Assembly: GCF_014651935.1 (NCBI RefSeq)
Contig: NZ_BMXV01000002.1
Span: 558,001 to 622,000 of the forward strand
Source: Marinobacter zhanjiangensis
GTDB taxonomy: Bacteria > Pseudomonadota > Gammaproteobacteria > Pseudomonadales > Oleiphilaceae
DNA: 64,000 bases
Direction of reading: 5' to 3'
The translations under genes and the position numbers were made by a program. Below are positions 1 to 10,900 of this stretch, in pieces (the first letter of the stretch is position 1; every line of letters starts with the position of its first letter). The notes under the pieces are model-generated. The model did not search any database and was not told the origin of the DNA. It saw only the letters and a list, made by a program, of their open reading frames with translations.

Positions 1-2996
1 CCGGTATCTCCAAGTACAAGGAGCGCCGCCGGGAAACCGAAAACCGCATCCGCCGCACCCAGGAGAACCTGGAACGCCTCACCGACCTGCGGGAAGAGCT
101 CGAACGGCAGCTCCAGCATCTGCAGCGGCAGGCCCAGTCTGCTGAACGTTACAAGGAACTGAAAGCCACCGAGCGTCGGTACCGCGCGGAACTGACCGTG
201 CTGCGCTGGCAGGGGCTGGATGACGACCTCAGGCAACGTCGCGAGCAGCTTCGTGACACCGAGCTGGAACTGGAAAAGCACCTGACCGAGCGGGTCAACC
301 TGGAAAGCACGCTGGAGCGTCTGCGGGACGACCACCAGCAGCGCACCGACGAGTTCAACCGCAATCAGGCCCGCTACTATGAGGCGGGTGCCGATATTGC
401 CCGGGTAGAGCAAAGCCTGGAACACCAGCGGGAGCGCAGCCGGCAGGTGGCCACGGAGCTGGACCAGGCCCTGGCCAGCCGTAGCGAAATAGCCCGGGAA
501 CTGGACCAGGATGAAGACAAGCTTGTCGCTGTCAATGACGAGCTGGCCAGCGTCGAGCCTGAACAGGAAACCCTGGCTGCCCAGGCGGAGGAATCCGCCA
601 TACAGCTGCAGTCCGCCGAAGAGGCCATGAGCGACTGGCAGCAACAGTGGGAAGCCTTCAGTGCCCGTTCGTCCGATACCAGGCGGGAAGCGGAGCTTGC
701 CCAGAACCGCATACGCAACCTTGAGCAGGAGGTTGAGAACCTGCTTGTCCGTCAGCGGCGCCTGGAAGACGAAAAGGAGCTGCTGGATGATCAGCTGGAT
801 CGTCGGGAGCTGGATGAACTGCTTGCACAGGAATCGGAACTCGACCTCCGTCGGGAGCAGGCGGCTGAAACCATCGAGGAAGCCACCGACCATCTGCAGG
901 ATCTGAAAGGACAGCTGAGAGATCAGGAGCAGCAGGTCAGCGAGCTGAGCCAGCGGGACCAGTCCCTGAGGGCATCCCTGGAATCCCAGCAGGCCCTGCT
1001 GGATGAACAGCTGGGGGCCGACGACGATACCCTGCAGCAGTGGCTTGCCGGCGCCGGGCTTTCAGGTGCTCCGCGTATCGCCCGTCAACTGCAGGCCGAT
1101 CCGGGCTGGGAATTTGCGGTAGAGGAAGTGCTGGGCAATCTCCTGCAGGGGGTTGAAGTGGACAGTCTGGATGCGCTCGGGCGGCAGCTGGATGAAGCGC
1201 CGCGGGGGGCAGCCCTGGTCCAGAAGGGATCGGCGGATAGCGAACCGCACCCGGACAGCCTGGCGGCCCGGGTGCGCAATGGCAGCGGTCTTGCGCCATG
1301 GCTTGGTCGTGTCAAGACGGTAGCAAGCCTGCACGAAGCCCTGGACCGCCAGCCGCAACTCGGCGATCACGAATCCCTGATCACGGCCGACGGTATCTGG
1401 CTGGGCCGGAGCTGGCTGCGCATGCCGGAGTCGGACCGGTCCCGCACCGGTGTGATCGAACGCCAGCAGAAGGTGGAAGAACTGGCCGCCGCCCTGGACG
1501 AGGCTGCAAACCGGCTGGCCGAGGCACGGGAACGCCTCGCCGACATCCAGGAGCGGACCTCCGGTGCTGAGCTGCAGCGGGACGAGGCGCAGCAGAGTGC
1601 CAATGATATCCAGGCAGAGCTGTCTTCGCTCACTTCCCGGGTCAGTGGCCTGAAGGCCCGCGCTGAACAGATCAACGAACGCCTGCAGCGGATTGACGAG
1701 GACGTGGCCGATATTCGGGAACAGCTGGCCATGAAACAGGAAGAGCTGGAAGAGGTCCGGCTGCAATGGGACCAGTCCCTGGCCGAGAACGAGGACACCG
1801 AGGCGGAAAAGGAGCGCCTGCTGGAGCAGCGGGATGAACTCCGGGAACGCCTGGATCACCTTCGGCACCAGGCTCGTAGTGACCGGGACCATGCCCATCA
1901 GCTGCAACTGCAGATCCAGTCACTGAGCAGCCAGCAGGATGGGCTCAGGCAGACCCTGGAGCGTACGCGGCTGCAGGATCAGCGCCTTGAGGAGCGGCTG
2001 GATATCCTGCGGGAGAACCGCGAGAACGCAGAAGCCCCTATCGAAGATCTGCAGATGCAGCTCGAAGGCCTGCTGGACCGTCGTCTGGCCGAGGAAGAAA
2101 AGCTCTCTGCCGCCCGCGACGCGCTCGAGGAAATTGACCGCACGGTGCGGGAAAAAGAACAGTTCCGCAGCCAGGCGGAGCATCGCGCCCAGGATATCCG
2201 CGGCCAGCTGGAAAAGCTGCGGATGGAATCCCAGGCCCTGGAAATCCGCGCCTCCAACCATCTTGAGCAGCTACAGGAACTTGAGGTCAGACTGGCCGAC
2301 ATTCTCGAGCAGCTGGCGGAAGACGCCACCGAAAAGGGCTGGGCCGAGGAGCTGGAAAAGATCGGAAACCGCATTCAGCGTCTGGGGGCCATCAACCTGG
2401 CCGCCATCGAGGAGTACCAGGTACAGAGCGAACGCAAGACTTATCTGGACAGCCAGCACGAAGACCTGATGGAAGCCCTGGAAACCCTCGACAACGCCAT
2501 CCGCCGAATCGACCGGGAAACCCGTCAGCGCTTCAAGGAGACCTTCGACAAGGTCAACAGTGGCCTCCAGGCCCTGTTTCCCAAGGTCTTCGGTGGCGGC
2601 AACGCCTACCTGGACCTGACCGGGGAAGACTTGCTGGAAACCGGCGTGACCATCATGGCGCGGCCACCCGGCAAGAAGAACAGCACCATTCACCTGCTGT
2701 CCGGTGGTGAGAAGGCGTTGACTGCGATCGCCCTGGTATTCTCGATTTTCCAACTCAACCCGGCGCCTTTCTGTATGCTGGATGAAGTGGATGCGCCTCT
2801 GGATGACGCCAACGTCGGTCGTTATGCCAACATGGTGAAGGAGATGTCGTCTCAGGTGCAATTCATCTACATCACCCATAACAAGATCGCCATGGAAATG
2901 GCGAATCAGCTGATGGGGGTTACCATGCACGAACCCGGCTGCTCACGCCTGGTCTCGGTGGACGTGGATGAGGCCGCAGCGTTGGCGGAAGCCTGA
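1..2996 (+). CDS. smc: Chromosome partition protein Smc, 5' part missing
   Basis: This is the condensin-like SMC ATPase that compacts and segregates the chromosome with ScpA and ScpB. The frame is open from base 3 to the stop, giving 997 residues. About 165 residues with the N-terminal Walker A lie outside the window, since bacterial SMCs are near 1160 residues. The visible part runs through a long Glu/Gln/Arg-rich coiled coil, a hinge (roughly bases 990-1440) and a second coiled coil. It ends with the C-terminal ATPase half: signature LSGGEKAL near 2700 and Walker B FCMLDEVDAPL near 2770. The first in-frame Met, at 198, is internal and is not the start. zipA follows 115 bases downstream on the same strand, an order I know from pseudomonads and relatives. 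Confidence 0.97.
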   Translation, partial: GISKYKERRRETENRIRRTQENLERLTDLREELERQLQHLQRQAQSAERYKELKATERRYRAELTVLRWQGLDDDLRQRREQLRDTELELEKHLTERVNLESTLERLRDDHQQRTDEFNRNQARYYEAGADIARVEQSLEHQRERSRQVATELDQALASRSEIARELDQDEDKLVAVNDELASVEPEQETLAAQAEESAIQLQSAEEAMSDWQQQWEAFSARSSDTRREAELAQNRIRNLEQEVENLLVRQRRLEDEKELLDDQLDRRELDELLAQESELDLRREQAAETIEEATDHLQDLKGQLRDQEQQVSELSQRDQSLRASLESQQALLDEQLGADDDTLQQWLAGAGLSGAPRIARQLQADPGWEFAVEEVLGNLLQGVEVDSLDALGRQLDEAPRGAALVQKGSADSEPHPDSLAARVRNGSGLAPWLGRVKTVASLHEALDRQPQLGDHESLITADGIWLGRSWLRMPESDRSRTGVIERQQKVEELAAALDEAANRLAEARERLADIQERTSGAELQRDEAQQSANDIQAELSSLTSRVSGLKARAEQINERLQRIDEDVADIREQLAMKQEELEEVRLQWDQSLAENEDTEAEKERLLEQRDELRERLDHLRHQARSDRDHAHQLQLQIQSLSSQQDGLRQTLERTRLQDQRLEERLDILRENRENAEAPIEDLQMQLEGLLDRRLAEEEKLSAARDALEEIDRTVREKEQFRSQAEHRAQDIRGQLEKLRMESQALEIRASNHLEQLQELEVRLADILEQLAEDATEKGWAEELEKIGNRIQRLGAINLAAIEEYQVQSERKTYLDSQHEDLMEALETLDNAIRRIDRETRQRFKETFDKVNSGLQALFPKVFGGGNAYLDLTGEDLLETGVTIMARPPGKKNSTIHLLSGGEKALTAIALVFSIFQLNPAPFCMLDEVDAPLDDANVGRYANMVKEMSSQVQFIYITHNKIAMEMANQLMGVTMHEPGCSRLVSVDVDEAAALAEA

Positions 2997-3111
2997 TCGG
3001 AAGGCTTCCCGGACATGAAAAAATGGCCATTTGACAGGCTATTGCGTTGTATTCGTAGTGGTCTTTTCTTAGAGTTACCACTTTAAACGACACTGACAGG
3101 ATCGGGTAGTT

Positions 3112-4155
3112 ATGTCGCTTCGGGAATGGTTGATGGCCATTGGTGCCCTGATTATTATCGCCATCGTTGTGGATGGTTTGCGCCGCATGCGGCGTGCCCG
3201 CAAGGATGCCGCCGCCATCTCCAGCGGCATGGGGGCGGATGATATCGAAGACTCGCCCCTGGATGACGACTTCAACTCGGAGTTGCCCAATGGTGGCGCC
3301 CGGCCGATATCAAGGGGCACGCTGGAAGAGCGGGGCTATGTTACGTCTGCCACCACGTCGGATTCACCTGACCACGAGCAGCCGGCTCCGTCCCCGAAGC
3401 AGCCGGAATCGCCACGACAGCAGCCGGAACCGGACATGCCATCCTTCTCGGCTTCCGACCCCGAGCCGGAGCCGGAACCTGCCGACCCTCCGTTTGACGA
3501 GTCCGTAACCGCCCACGACAACCCGCCGGAAAGTCAGGAAGAGATCGCCAGCGAGCCTCGCACGGTAAGGCGGCCGAAACGCCCTGAGCGCAAGAAATTC
3601 ATGGGCCGCAAGGACCCGGAACCGCCCATGATCACCGAGGTGGAAGAGGACACCGCGAGCCGGGGCGGCGCCTCCGGCGAGCCCGGGGAGGGCGAGCCCC
3701 GGGCCGGAGCCAACCGGCCGCCGGCAGAGGAAGTGATTGTCATCAATATCCTAGCGTCTGAAGAGCGGGGCGATTTTTCCGGTGCCGCCCTCAAGAAGCT
3801 GTTTGAAGCCTGTGGCCTGGAACATGGTGACCTGGATATCTACCATCGCCATGAAACCGAGGATGCCACCAGTCCTGTCCAGTTCAGCGTGGCCAACGCA
3901 GTCGAGCCGGGCACCTTCAAGCCCGGCGAAATGGAGCAGATGTCGACGCCGGGCATCAGTTTCTTCATGAGCCTGCCGGGACCCACCGACAATATGCAGG
4001 CGTTCGATTTCATGCTGGAAACCGCCCAGGCGGTGGTCCGCAACCTGGGGGGCGAACTGAAGGACGAGCGCCGCAGCGTGATGACGGCACAGACCATCGA
4101 GCACTGTCGCCAGCGCATTCGCGAATACGAGCGCAAACGTCGTTCCAAACGCTGA
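3112..4155 (+). CDS. zipA: Cell division protein ZipA
   Basis: ZipA is an inner-membrane divisome protein that tethers FtsZ polymers to the membrane. The 347-residue product shows the family layout. One N-terminal membrane segment (residues about 5-22, IGALIIIAIVV) is followed by a charged stretch. Then comes a long Pro/Glu-rich linker (about 50-195) and a C-terminal FtsZ-binding ZipA domain (about 205-340, from VIVINILASEE onward). The ATG at 3112 fits because it places the membrane segment at the very N terminus, as required for type Ib topology. It sits between smc and ligA, a conserved order. Confidence 0.95.
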   Translation: MSLREWLMAIGALIIIAIVVDGLRRMRRARKDAAAISSGMGADDIEDSPLDDDFNSELPNGGARPISRGTLEERGYVTSATTSDSPDHEQPAPSPKQPESPRQQPEPDMPSFSASDPEPEPEPADPPFDESVTAHDNPPESQEEIASEPRTVRRPKRPERKKFMGRKDPEPPMITEVEEDTASRGGASGEPGEGEPRAGANRPPAEEVIVINILASEERGDFSGAALKKLFEACGLEHGDLDIYHRHETEDATSPVQFSVANAVEPGTFKPGEMEQMSTPGISFFMSLPGPTDNMQAFDFMLETAQAVVRNLGGELKDERRSVMTAQTIEHCRQRIREYERKRRSKR

Positions 4156-6231
<2,076 letters not shown>

Positions 6232-6294
6232 ACCTTTTTTCGTTTTGTTCTCCAGGCGGCGGGCACCCAGGTTGATGCACGTAAGGTGAGGGGT

Positions 6295-6368
6295 TTTTCC
6301 GGGACCTTCAAAAACATGGACGTTTTTGAAGAGCCTCCAGGGAAGGATTCACGGCGTGTCCCGGAAAA
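6295..6368. repeat. Nested inverted repeat in the ligA 3' intergenic region
   Basis: Outer arms of 11 bases (6295-6305, TTTTCCGGGAC, and 6358-6368) are perfect reverse complements. A second perfect 10-base hairpin (CTTCAAAAAC, 6306-6315, pairing with 6322-6331 across a 6-base loop) abuts the left outer arm with no gap. The right side carries a 26-base unpaired segment. It lies between the convergent ends of ligA and the CBS gene. It could fold as a terminator-like RNA or be one copy of a dispersed palindromic repeat. The structure is read directly; the role is not known. Confidence 0.6.
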
Positions 6369-6426
6369 GGGTCCCGCCTCACGTGCCCAAACTTTGGTGC
6401 AGGCCTCTAGAAAAAAATGCCCTAAC

Positions 6427-7059
6427 TTATACTTCTCCCTCCTGCTGACTGAGGCTCGCATAAAGCCTGAGATAATCCGTGCTGGTAATGATGCCAGTCG
6501 GGGTGCCATCGGCCCCGACCACCAGGGCGGCATCCAGTTGGTGGGCCAGCATCAGTCGGGCCAGCTGGTGGGCGTCGGTTTCGGGGGAGGCGGTCAGGAA
6601 AGCGGGTAGCTCTATATGCAGGAAGCTCCGGGACACATCCTGATCCCGATTCTCGTGGAGCCAGTTGAGGATCCAGCGGGTATCCACCAGACCACCGACC
6701 AGGCCGCCGGAGGTGATGATCATATGGTGAACGCCGTGTTGCTCCATGGTATTCAGGGCATCCGCCAGGGTAGATTCCGCCGGCAGGGTATGGATCCATG
6801 GGCTGCACACGCGGCTGACCGGGAGATAGGCGCGTTGCGGTTCCGGCTCGGCCTCCTCCGCCTGGCTGTAATGGGCCACTGCCCGCCGGGCATTGGCTTC
6901 CCGCGCCTGCTGGAAGGCGCCATCGGTGATTTCCTCATTGCTCTCCCGCATGGGGTGAGCTTCGCTGATTTCGTCCAGCGCGCCCACCCGTCGGCTGCGA
7001 AAGATCTCCGGCAGTCGGGTGCCCGTCGGTCGACCGGGTTCGCTAACGTGTATGGCCAT
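6427..7059 (-). CDS. CBS-domain protein of unknown role
   Basis: The 210-residue cytosolic protein has a charged N-terminal region of about 85 residues. A tandem CBS pair follows (about residues 86-205; SPWIHTLPAESTLADAL in the first repeat, GIITSTDYLRL in the second). CBS pairs bind adenosine nucleotides and usually regulate a partner domain, but no catalytic domain is attached here. The N-terminal part resembles regions of related standalone CBS proteins but I cannot assign it. It lies downstream of mnmC on the same strand with a 128-base gap, so it may have its own promoter. Confidence 0.8.
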   Translation of the reverse strand: MAIHVSEPGRPTGTRLPEIFRSRRVGALDEISEAHPMRESNEEITDGAFQQAREANARRAVAHYSQAEEAEPEPQRAYLPVSRVCSPWIHTLPAESTLADALNTMEQHGVHHMIITSGGLVGGLVDTRWILNWLHENRDQDVSRSFLHIELPAFLTASPETDAHQLARLMLAHQLDAALVVGADGTPTGIITSTDYLRLYASLSQQEGEV

Positions 7060-7187
7060 TGCTGCTCCTGAAAGTCCGGTACCCAGGCCCTGGCGAGCAT
7101 CCCGTCAATCAGAGTGGAACGATTTCGAAGGCGCCTTGACCATTTATACCCCTTTATCGGCCGCGACGACAAAAACTGGACCGCAAA

Positions 7188-9086
7188 TCAGGCAAGCTCG
7201 CCTCTGGTGTCACTTGATACGGGTTTCGCCAGACAGCGTTTCGGGTCGACCCTCCGGGCCAGTGAGCGGGGCAGGGCAGCCGGGTGGCCAGTGAGACAGT
7301 CTGCCAGGTATTCAGCCAGCAGGGGCGCCCACATCAGCCCCTTGCTGCCCAGGCCTGTAAACAGCCAGGCCGCTTCCAGAACCCGGCCTTCACCGTTGAC
7401 CATGGGGCCGGCGATAGGCTGATAGTCGTGGGTGGTACAGCGGAAAGATACCCGGCTGGACGCAGACGACGGCGCATCATCGCTGGTGACCATTCCCGGA
7501 ATCATGTCGTTCAGCCCGGCCATATTCTCCTTGTCGCTGCTGAGCCGCACCCGGGGATCGGCATCGTGCAGGTCAAAGGTGGCCCCGGTAACGGCCATGC
7601 CATCCATGGGCGGGTTCAGGTAGCGGGATCCGGCGATTACGGCCTTCGGCGTTTCTGACAGGCTGTCAACGGGCAGGGCGGTGACCTGACCGCGGATGGG
7701 TTTCATGCGGAATTCCCCCAGTACCGGCATCAGCTTGCGCGTCTCGTGTCCGGCGGCGATGACCACCGCATCAGCCACCAGGTCCTGGCGGGCCTCTCCG
7801 GAGAGGCACCAGCGATTGTTGCAGGGCAGCAGCCGGCTGGCACGGAAGCCGAATTCGGTGCGGATACGTGGGTGGTCCAGCAGTGTGGCACACAGCCGTG
7901 ACGGCTCCAGCCAGCCGGAACCGGGGAACCAGAGTCCGCCATGGGGGCAGGCAACCCCCGTGAGCGTCCGGGCCTGCCCGGCGGACACGGGAGTCAGTAC
8001 GCTGGCCGGATACTCGTTCTGCCGGAGAAACTTCTGCTGGCGCTGGCGTTCCTGGTCGGAGCTGCCCATCATCAGCAGGCCTGTGCCATGCCACACACCG
8101 GGCGTGTTTAATGGATAGTAGCGTTGGGCATGGAGCAGGGCGGCCAGGCTGAGTCGTGTCTGGTCATTGAGCTGAACGCCCAGTTTGGCGTAGAGGGCGC
8201 CCTGGGCATTGCCGGAGGCGCCGGCGCCGGGCCTGTCGCCCTGATCGGCAACGACAACCGACAACCCCCGGTCTGCCAGGTTGCGGGCAAGCAGCGAGCC
8301 GGCCACGCCGGCACCGACCACCAGAACAGAGTCTGGCCGGTTGCAGACCGTTCCTGCTTCGGTCGGGAGTTCTCCCCGGAGCATCTCCCGCTTGTGGCCA
8401 AAGCCTGCCACGCACTGCATCTGAAAGCCTGCTTCAGCCAGGGTCCGCCGGATACGGCCAACCGCCGTGAACGTGGAAAGGGTAGCCCCGGGGCGGCTAT
8501 GGCGGCGGACCTGTTCCATTACCCTGTCTTGCCAGATGCCCGGGTTACAGGCCGGGGCAAAGCCATCAAGGAACCAGGCATCGGCGTTGAAGGCCAGATC
8601 CTCGAGCGCTTCCAGTCCATCACCAAAATAGAGCGTCAGACGGACCCGGCCGGAATCCAGCACCAGCCGGTGGCTGCCCGCCACCAGCGGCGGATACTGC
8701 TGGCAGAGTTCGTCCGCCAGCGGTGCCAGTTCCGGCCACAGGGAAAGGGTCTGGCGAAGATCGTCACTGGTGAGCGGGTAGCGTTCAACGGAGACGAAAT
8801 GCAGCATGGCTCCGGCCGGGGCCCGCTCCCGGAAGCTCTGCCAGGTCGCCAGAAAGTTCAGGCCGGTGCCGAACCCGGTTTCCGCGACCACCAGGGTATC
8901 GCCACCCTGCAGGCGGGCGAACCGTTCCGGCAGCTGGTTGTGCCGGAGGAATACGTGCCGGGCTTCTTCCAGGCCGTCGTCACGGCTGAAATAGACATCA
9001 CCGAAGCGGGCAGACACGGGCTGCCCGTCGTGCCATTCCAGGATTGCCGGTTCGATGGAGGGCAGCTTCGGACTGTCTCGTTCCAT
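7188..9086 (-). CDS. mnmC: Bifunctional tRNA U34 methyltransferase / FAD oxidoreductase MnmC
   Basis: MnmC finishes the wobble modification mnm5s2U34 of tRNAs for Lys, Glu and Gln. The C-terminal oxidoreductase removes the carboxymethyl group and the N-terminal SAM domain methylates the resulting amine. The 632-residue product has both parts. The methyltransferase is at about 1-240 (AETGFGTGLNFL SAM motif, then WFLDGFAP). The FAD/DAO domain starts near 250 with the dinucleotide motif VLVVGAGVAGSLLA. The start at 9086 lies 3 bases after the upstream cyclophilin stop, implying one transcript. The length is slightly below the E. coli enzyme's, and both active regions are present. Confidence 0.96.
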   Translation of the reverse strand: MERDSPKLPSIEPAILEWHDGQPVSARFGDVYFSRDDGLEEARHVFLRHNQLPERFARLQGGDTLVVAETGFGTGLNFLATWQSFRERAPAGAMLHFVSVERYPLTSDDLRQTLSLWPELAPLADELCQQYPPLVAGSHRLVLDSGRVRLTLYFGDGLEALEDLAFNADAWFLDGFAPACNPGIWQDRVMEQVRRHSRPGATLSTFTAVGRIRRTLAEAGFQMQCVAGFGHKREMLRGELPTEAGTVCNRPDSVLVVGAGVAGSLLARNLADRGLSVVVADQGDRPGAGASGNAQGALYAKLGVQLNDQTRLSLAALLHAQRYYPLNTPGVWHGTGLLMMGSSDQERQRQQKFLRQNEYPASVLTPVSAGQARTLTGVACPHGGLWFPGSGWLEPSRLCATLLDHPRIRTEFGFRASRLLPCNNRWCLSGEARQDLVADAVVIAAGHETRKLMPVLGEFRMKPIRGQVTALPVDSLSETPKAVIAGSRYLNPPMDGMAVTGATFDLHDADPRVRLSSDKENMAGLNDMIPGMVTSDDAPSSASSRVSFRCTTHDYQPIAGPMVNGEGRVLEAAWLFTGLGSKGLMWAPLLAEYLADCLTGHPAALPRSLARRVDPKRCLAKPVSSDTRGELA

Positions 9087-9089
9087 GGC

Positions 9090-9740
9090 CTATTGCTCGT
9101 CGTCGATCAGGCGTATCGATTTGATGATCACCGGGTCGGCCGGTACGTCAGACATGCCCTTGGCACGGGTGGTGTTGGCTTTGGCAATGGCATCCACTGC
9201 ACCCATGCCGTCAATAACCTTACCAAACACGGTATAGCCCGGGCGCGCCTTGGTGGCATTCAGGTGCGGGTTGTCCATCAGGTTGATAAAGAACTGGGCG
9301 GTGGCGGAATCCGGATCGCGGGTGCGGGCCATGGCAAGGGTGCCACGCAGGTTTTTCGCGGTCTGGCTGGACTCATTGACGACGGGATCCCGCGTTTCCT
9401 TTTTGCTCAGATCCTGGTCGAAACCGCCACCCTGGATCATGAAACCCGGAATGACCCGGTGGAAGAGAGTGCCGTCGTAGAACCCTTCTTCTACATACTC
9501 CAGGAAGTTGGCAACGGTCAGAGGGGCATAGTCAGGGCGCAGGCGCACGGTGAATGCGCCCTCGGTGGTGGATATCCGCACCAGAGGCAGTTCATCGTTG
9601 TCGCTGGAAGTCTGCTGGGCCTGAGCGGGTGCGACAAGACCAACCAGGAGCATGGCGAGTGCGATGATCAGCGACCCGAAAGGGCCAGTCCGTTGAGCAG
9701 TGGTGGCAGTAATGGCAGTGCGGGCTGAGAGGCGGTCCAT
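9090..9740 (-). CDS. Periplasmic peptidyl-prolyl isomerase, cyclophilin type
   Basis: This enzyme accelerates cis-trans isomerisation of prolyl bonds during protein folding. The chosen ATG at 9740 gives 216 residues with a basic N terminus, a hydrophobic segment (SLIIALAMLLVGLV) and an AQAQ cleavage-like site, so export is likely. The cyclophilin fold follows with characteristic motifs: NFLEYVEEGFYDGTLFHRVI, then MIQGGGF, and GYTVFGKVIDGM. The open frame extends upstream to 10061, but that part lacks family similarity and would destroy the signal peptide. mnmC starts 3 bases downstream. PpiA-like is a fair label; I leave the symbol blank because paralogues exist. Confidence 0.93.
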   Translation of the reverse strand: MDRLSARTAITATTAQRTGPFGSLIIALAMLLVGLVAPAQAQQTSSDNDELPLVRISTTEGAFTVRLRPDYAPLTVANFLEYVEEGFYDGTLFHRVIPGFMIQGGGFDQDLSKKETRDPVVNESSQTAKNLRGTLAMARTRDPDSATAQFFINLMDNPHLNATKARPGYTVFGKVIDGMGAVDAIAKANTTRAKGMSDVPADPVIIKSIRLIDDEQ

Positions 9741-9795
9741 GGCAGGCTCCGTTCGGTGGATGACCGTTTGAAGTCTACCAGAATCAGCAGGATCG

Positions 9796-9862
9796 GTGAC
9801 CCCGGTAAAAACCAGATTACCAATTCGTCTGGTTTGTTGTAGAAGGTGATACCGGGGTCGCC
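9796..9862. repeat. Nested inverted repeat between flgN and the cyclophilin gene
   Basis: Arms 9796-9808 (GGTGACCCCGGTA) and 9850-9862 pair at 12 of 13 positions. Inside them AAACCAG (9810-9816) pairs perfectly with CTGGTTT (9830-9836). It lies 34 bases beyond the flgN stop, in the direction of flgN transcription. It may end the flgMN transcript or be a palindromic repeat. No U-run follows the outer stem, so a simple Rho-independent terminator is doubtful. Confidence 0.5.
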
Positions 9863-9895
9863 GACGAATGCGGCGGAATACAGAAGTAGCCTGAC

Positions 9896-10366
9896 TCAGG
9901 CGCTGGCAAGCATATTCCTCTGACCAACGGAGGTCTGCTGGCCGGTCGCCCCGTAAAGCTTCTGCTGGCTGGAGCTGCCGCGGAAGATATCGGTCAGTTT
10001 CGCCAGCCGTGCCTGCAGGTGGCTGACCACCTTGCTGTTCTGCTGGTTCAGGGCATGGCAATCTGCCAGGGAGGCCTGGGCGGATTCCCAGCGCTGGTAG
10101 AGTTCGGTCAGGCCGGCGCTGCGGATAAAGCGGGAAGGGTGGCCCTGGTCGGGTCGGAAGCCCATTTCCACCAGCAGGTGAACTTTCTGGCGGGCGCGAT
10201 CGCGGATGGCCGTCAGCAGCGTGTTCTTTTGCTCTGTCAGCGGTTCAATACCGCGCACGTCGGCATTGCCCAGCAGGGTCTTTTCTTCCTCGAGCAGTAT
10301 TTTCAGCTGCCCGAGTTGTTCAATATCCTGGTCAAGAAGTGCCTGGAGCTTGTCTACAGTAGACAT
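9896..10366 (-). CDS. flgN: Flagellar chaperone FlgN
   Basis: FlgN is the type III export chaperone for the hook-filament junction proteins FlgK and FlgL. The 156-residue protein is helical, with a repeating Leu/Gln/Glu pattern (LLDQDIEQLGQLKILLEEEK) as in the family. The assignment rests on this pattern, on size and above all on position: it follows flgM by 8 bases on the same strand. Sequence conservation in FlgN is weak, so the call depends partly on context. Confidence 0.88.
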   Translation of the reverse strand: MSTVDKLQALLDQDIEQLGQLKILLEEEKTLLGNADVRGIEPLTEQKNTLLTAIRDRARQKVHLLVEMGFRPDQGHPSRFIRSAGLTELYQRWESAQASLADCHALNQQNSKVVSHLQARLAKLTDIFRGSSSQQKLYGATGQQTSVGQRNMLASA

Positions 10367-10374
10367 GGTTTACC

Positions 10375-10704
10375 TCACCCAAAAATGCTGTCATCCATCT
10401 CAAGCATTTTCTGGGCCACTTTCTCGGCGTCCACCTTGTAGGAGCCGTCTGCCAGCGCAGCGCGAATCTCTTCCACGCGGCTGTCGTCCACTTCCGGGTA
10501 GCTCTCCAGTTTGTCACCCATCTGCCGGAGTTCCCTGGCCTGTTTGCTCAGGTTGACGTTCTCCCCACGTGCCGCAGGCGCCTCTCTGGAGGCCTGTTCC
10601 GCCGGCGCCGACGGGTTGCCGCTCTTGCTGGCCGGGGCCTTGTCGGTGTTGGTGGTGGGGGAGTTAACCGGGTTGTTGCCGATGCCGCTAAAGTTAACTG
10701 CCAT
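10375..10704 (-). CDS. flgM: Anti-sigma-28 factor FlgM
   Basis: FlgM holds sigma-28 (FliA) inactive until the hook-basal body is complete and FlgM is exported. The 109-residue product has a disordered, Pro/Ala/Ser-rich N-terminal half starting MAVNFSGIGNNP. The C-terminal sigma-binding half carries motifs VNLSKQARELRQM and VDDSRVEEIRAALADGSY, then AEKVAQKMLEMD. flgN follows 8 bases later. A well-matched sigma-28 promoter lies 60-86 bases upstream, so FlgM appears to be autoregulated as in other gammaproteobacteria. Confidence 0.94.
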   Translation of the reverse strand: MAVNFSGIGNNPVNSPTTNTDKAPASKSGNPSAPAEQASREAPAARGENVNLSKQARELRQMGDKLESYPEVDDSRVEEIRAALADGSYKVDAEKVAQKMLEMDDSIFG

Positions 10705-10763
10705 GACGATACCTTCTCTTCAATGTGCCGCTCCGTGGCGGGCGAAATTTGACTCTTACCCGT

Positions 10764-10790
10764 TTATCGACGGGTTTAGCCCTTTCTTGA
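10764..10790 (-). promoter_or_regulatory. Sigma-28 (FliA) promoter for flgMN
   Basis: Read on the minus strand, TCAAGAAA, an 11-base spacer and GTCGATAA closely match the FliA consensus (TCAAGT, about 11-13 bases, GCCGATAA). It ends 60 bases before the flgM ATG. This would let flgM and flgN be made with the late flagellar genes, apart from any transcript reading through from flgA. Confidence 0.7.
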
Positions 10791-10900
10791 GTAAAACTTT
10801 GTTCATCTTTTGTGGCGCCGTGACACTGTTCACTTTCCGCCCCGCCAGAGGAACTGCCCTCGGCAAACGTTTGCCGTTGCTGGCAGGCCCTTGCCGGTGA

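Noticed and set aside
8124..9728. A 534-codon open frame on plus, antisense to mnmC and the cyclophilin
   Set aside because: Both opposing genes are clearly real; the frame has no family motif or ribosome site.
9741..9895. Continuation of the cyclophilin frame upstream to 10061
   Set aside because: The added residues overlap flgN and an inverted repeat and would bury the signal peptide; ATG 9740 is better.
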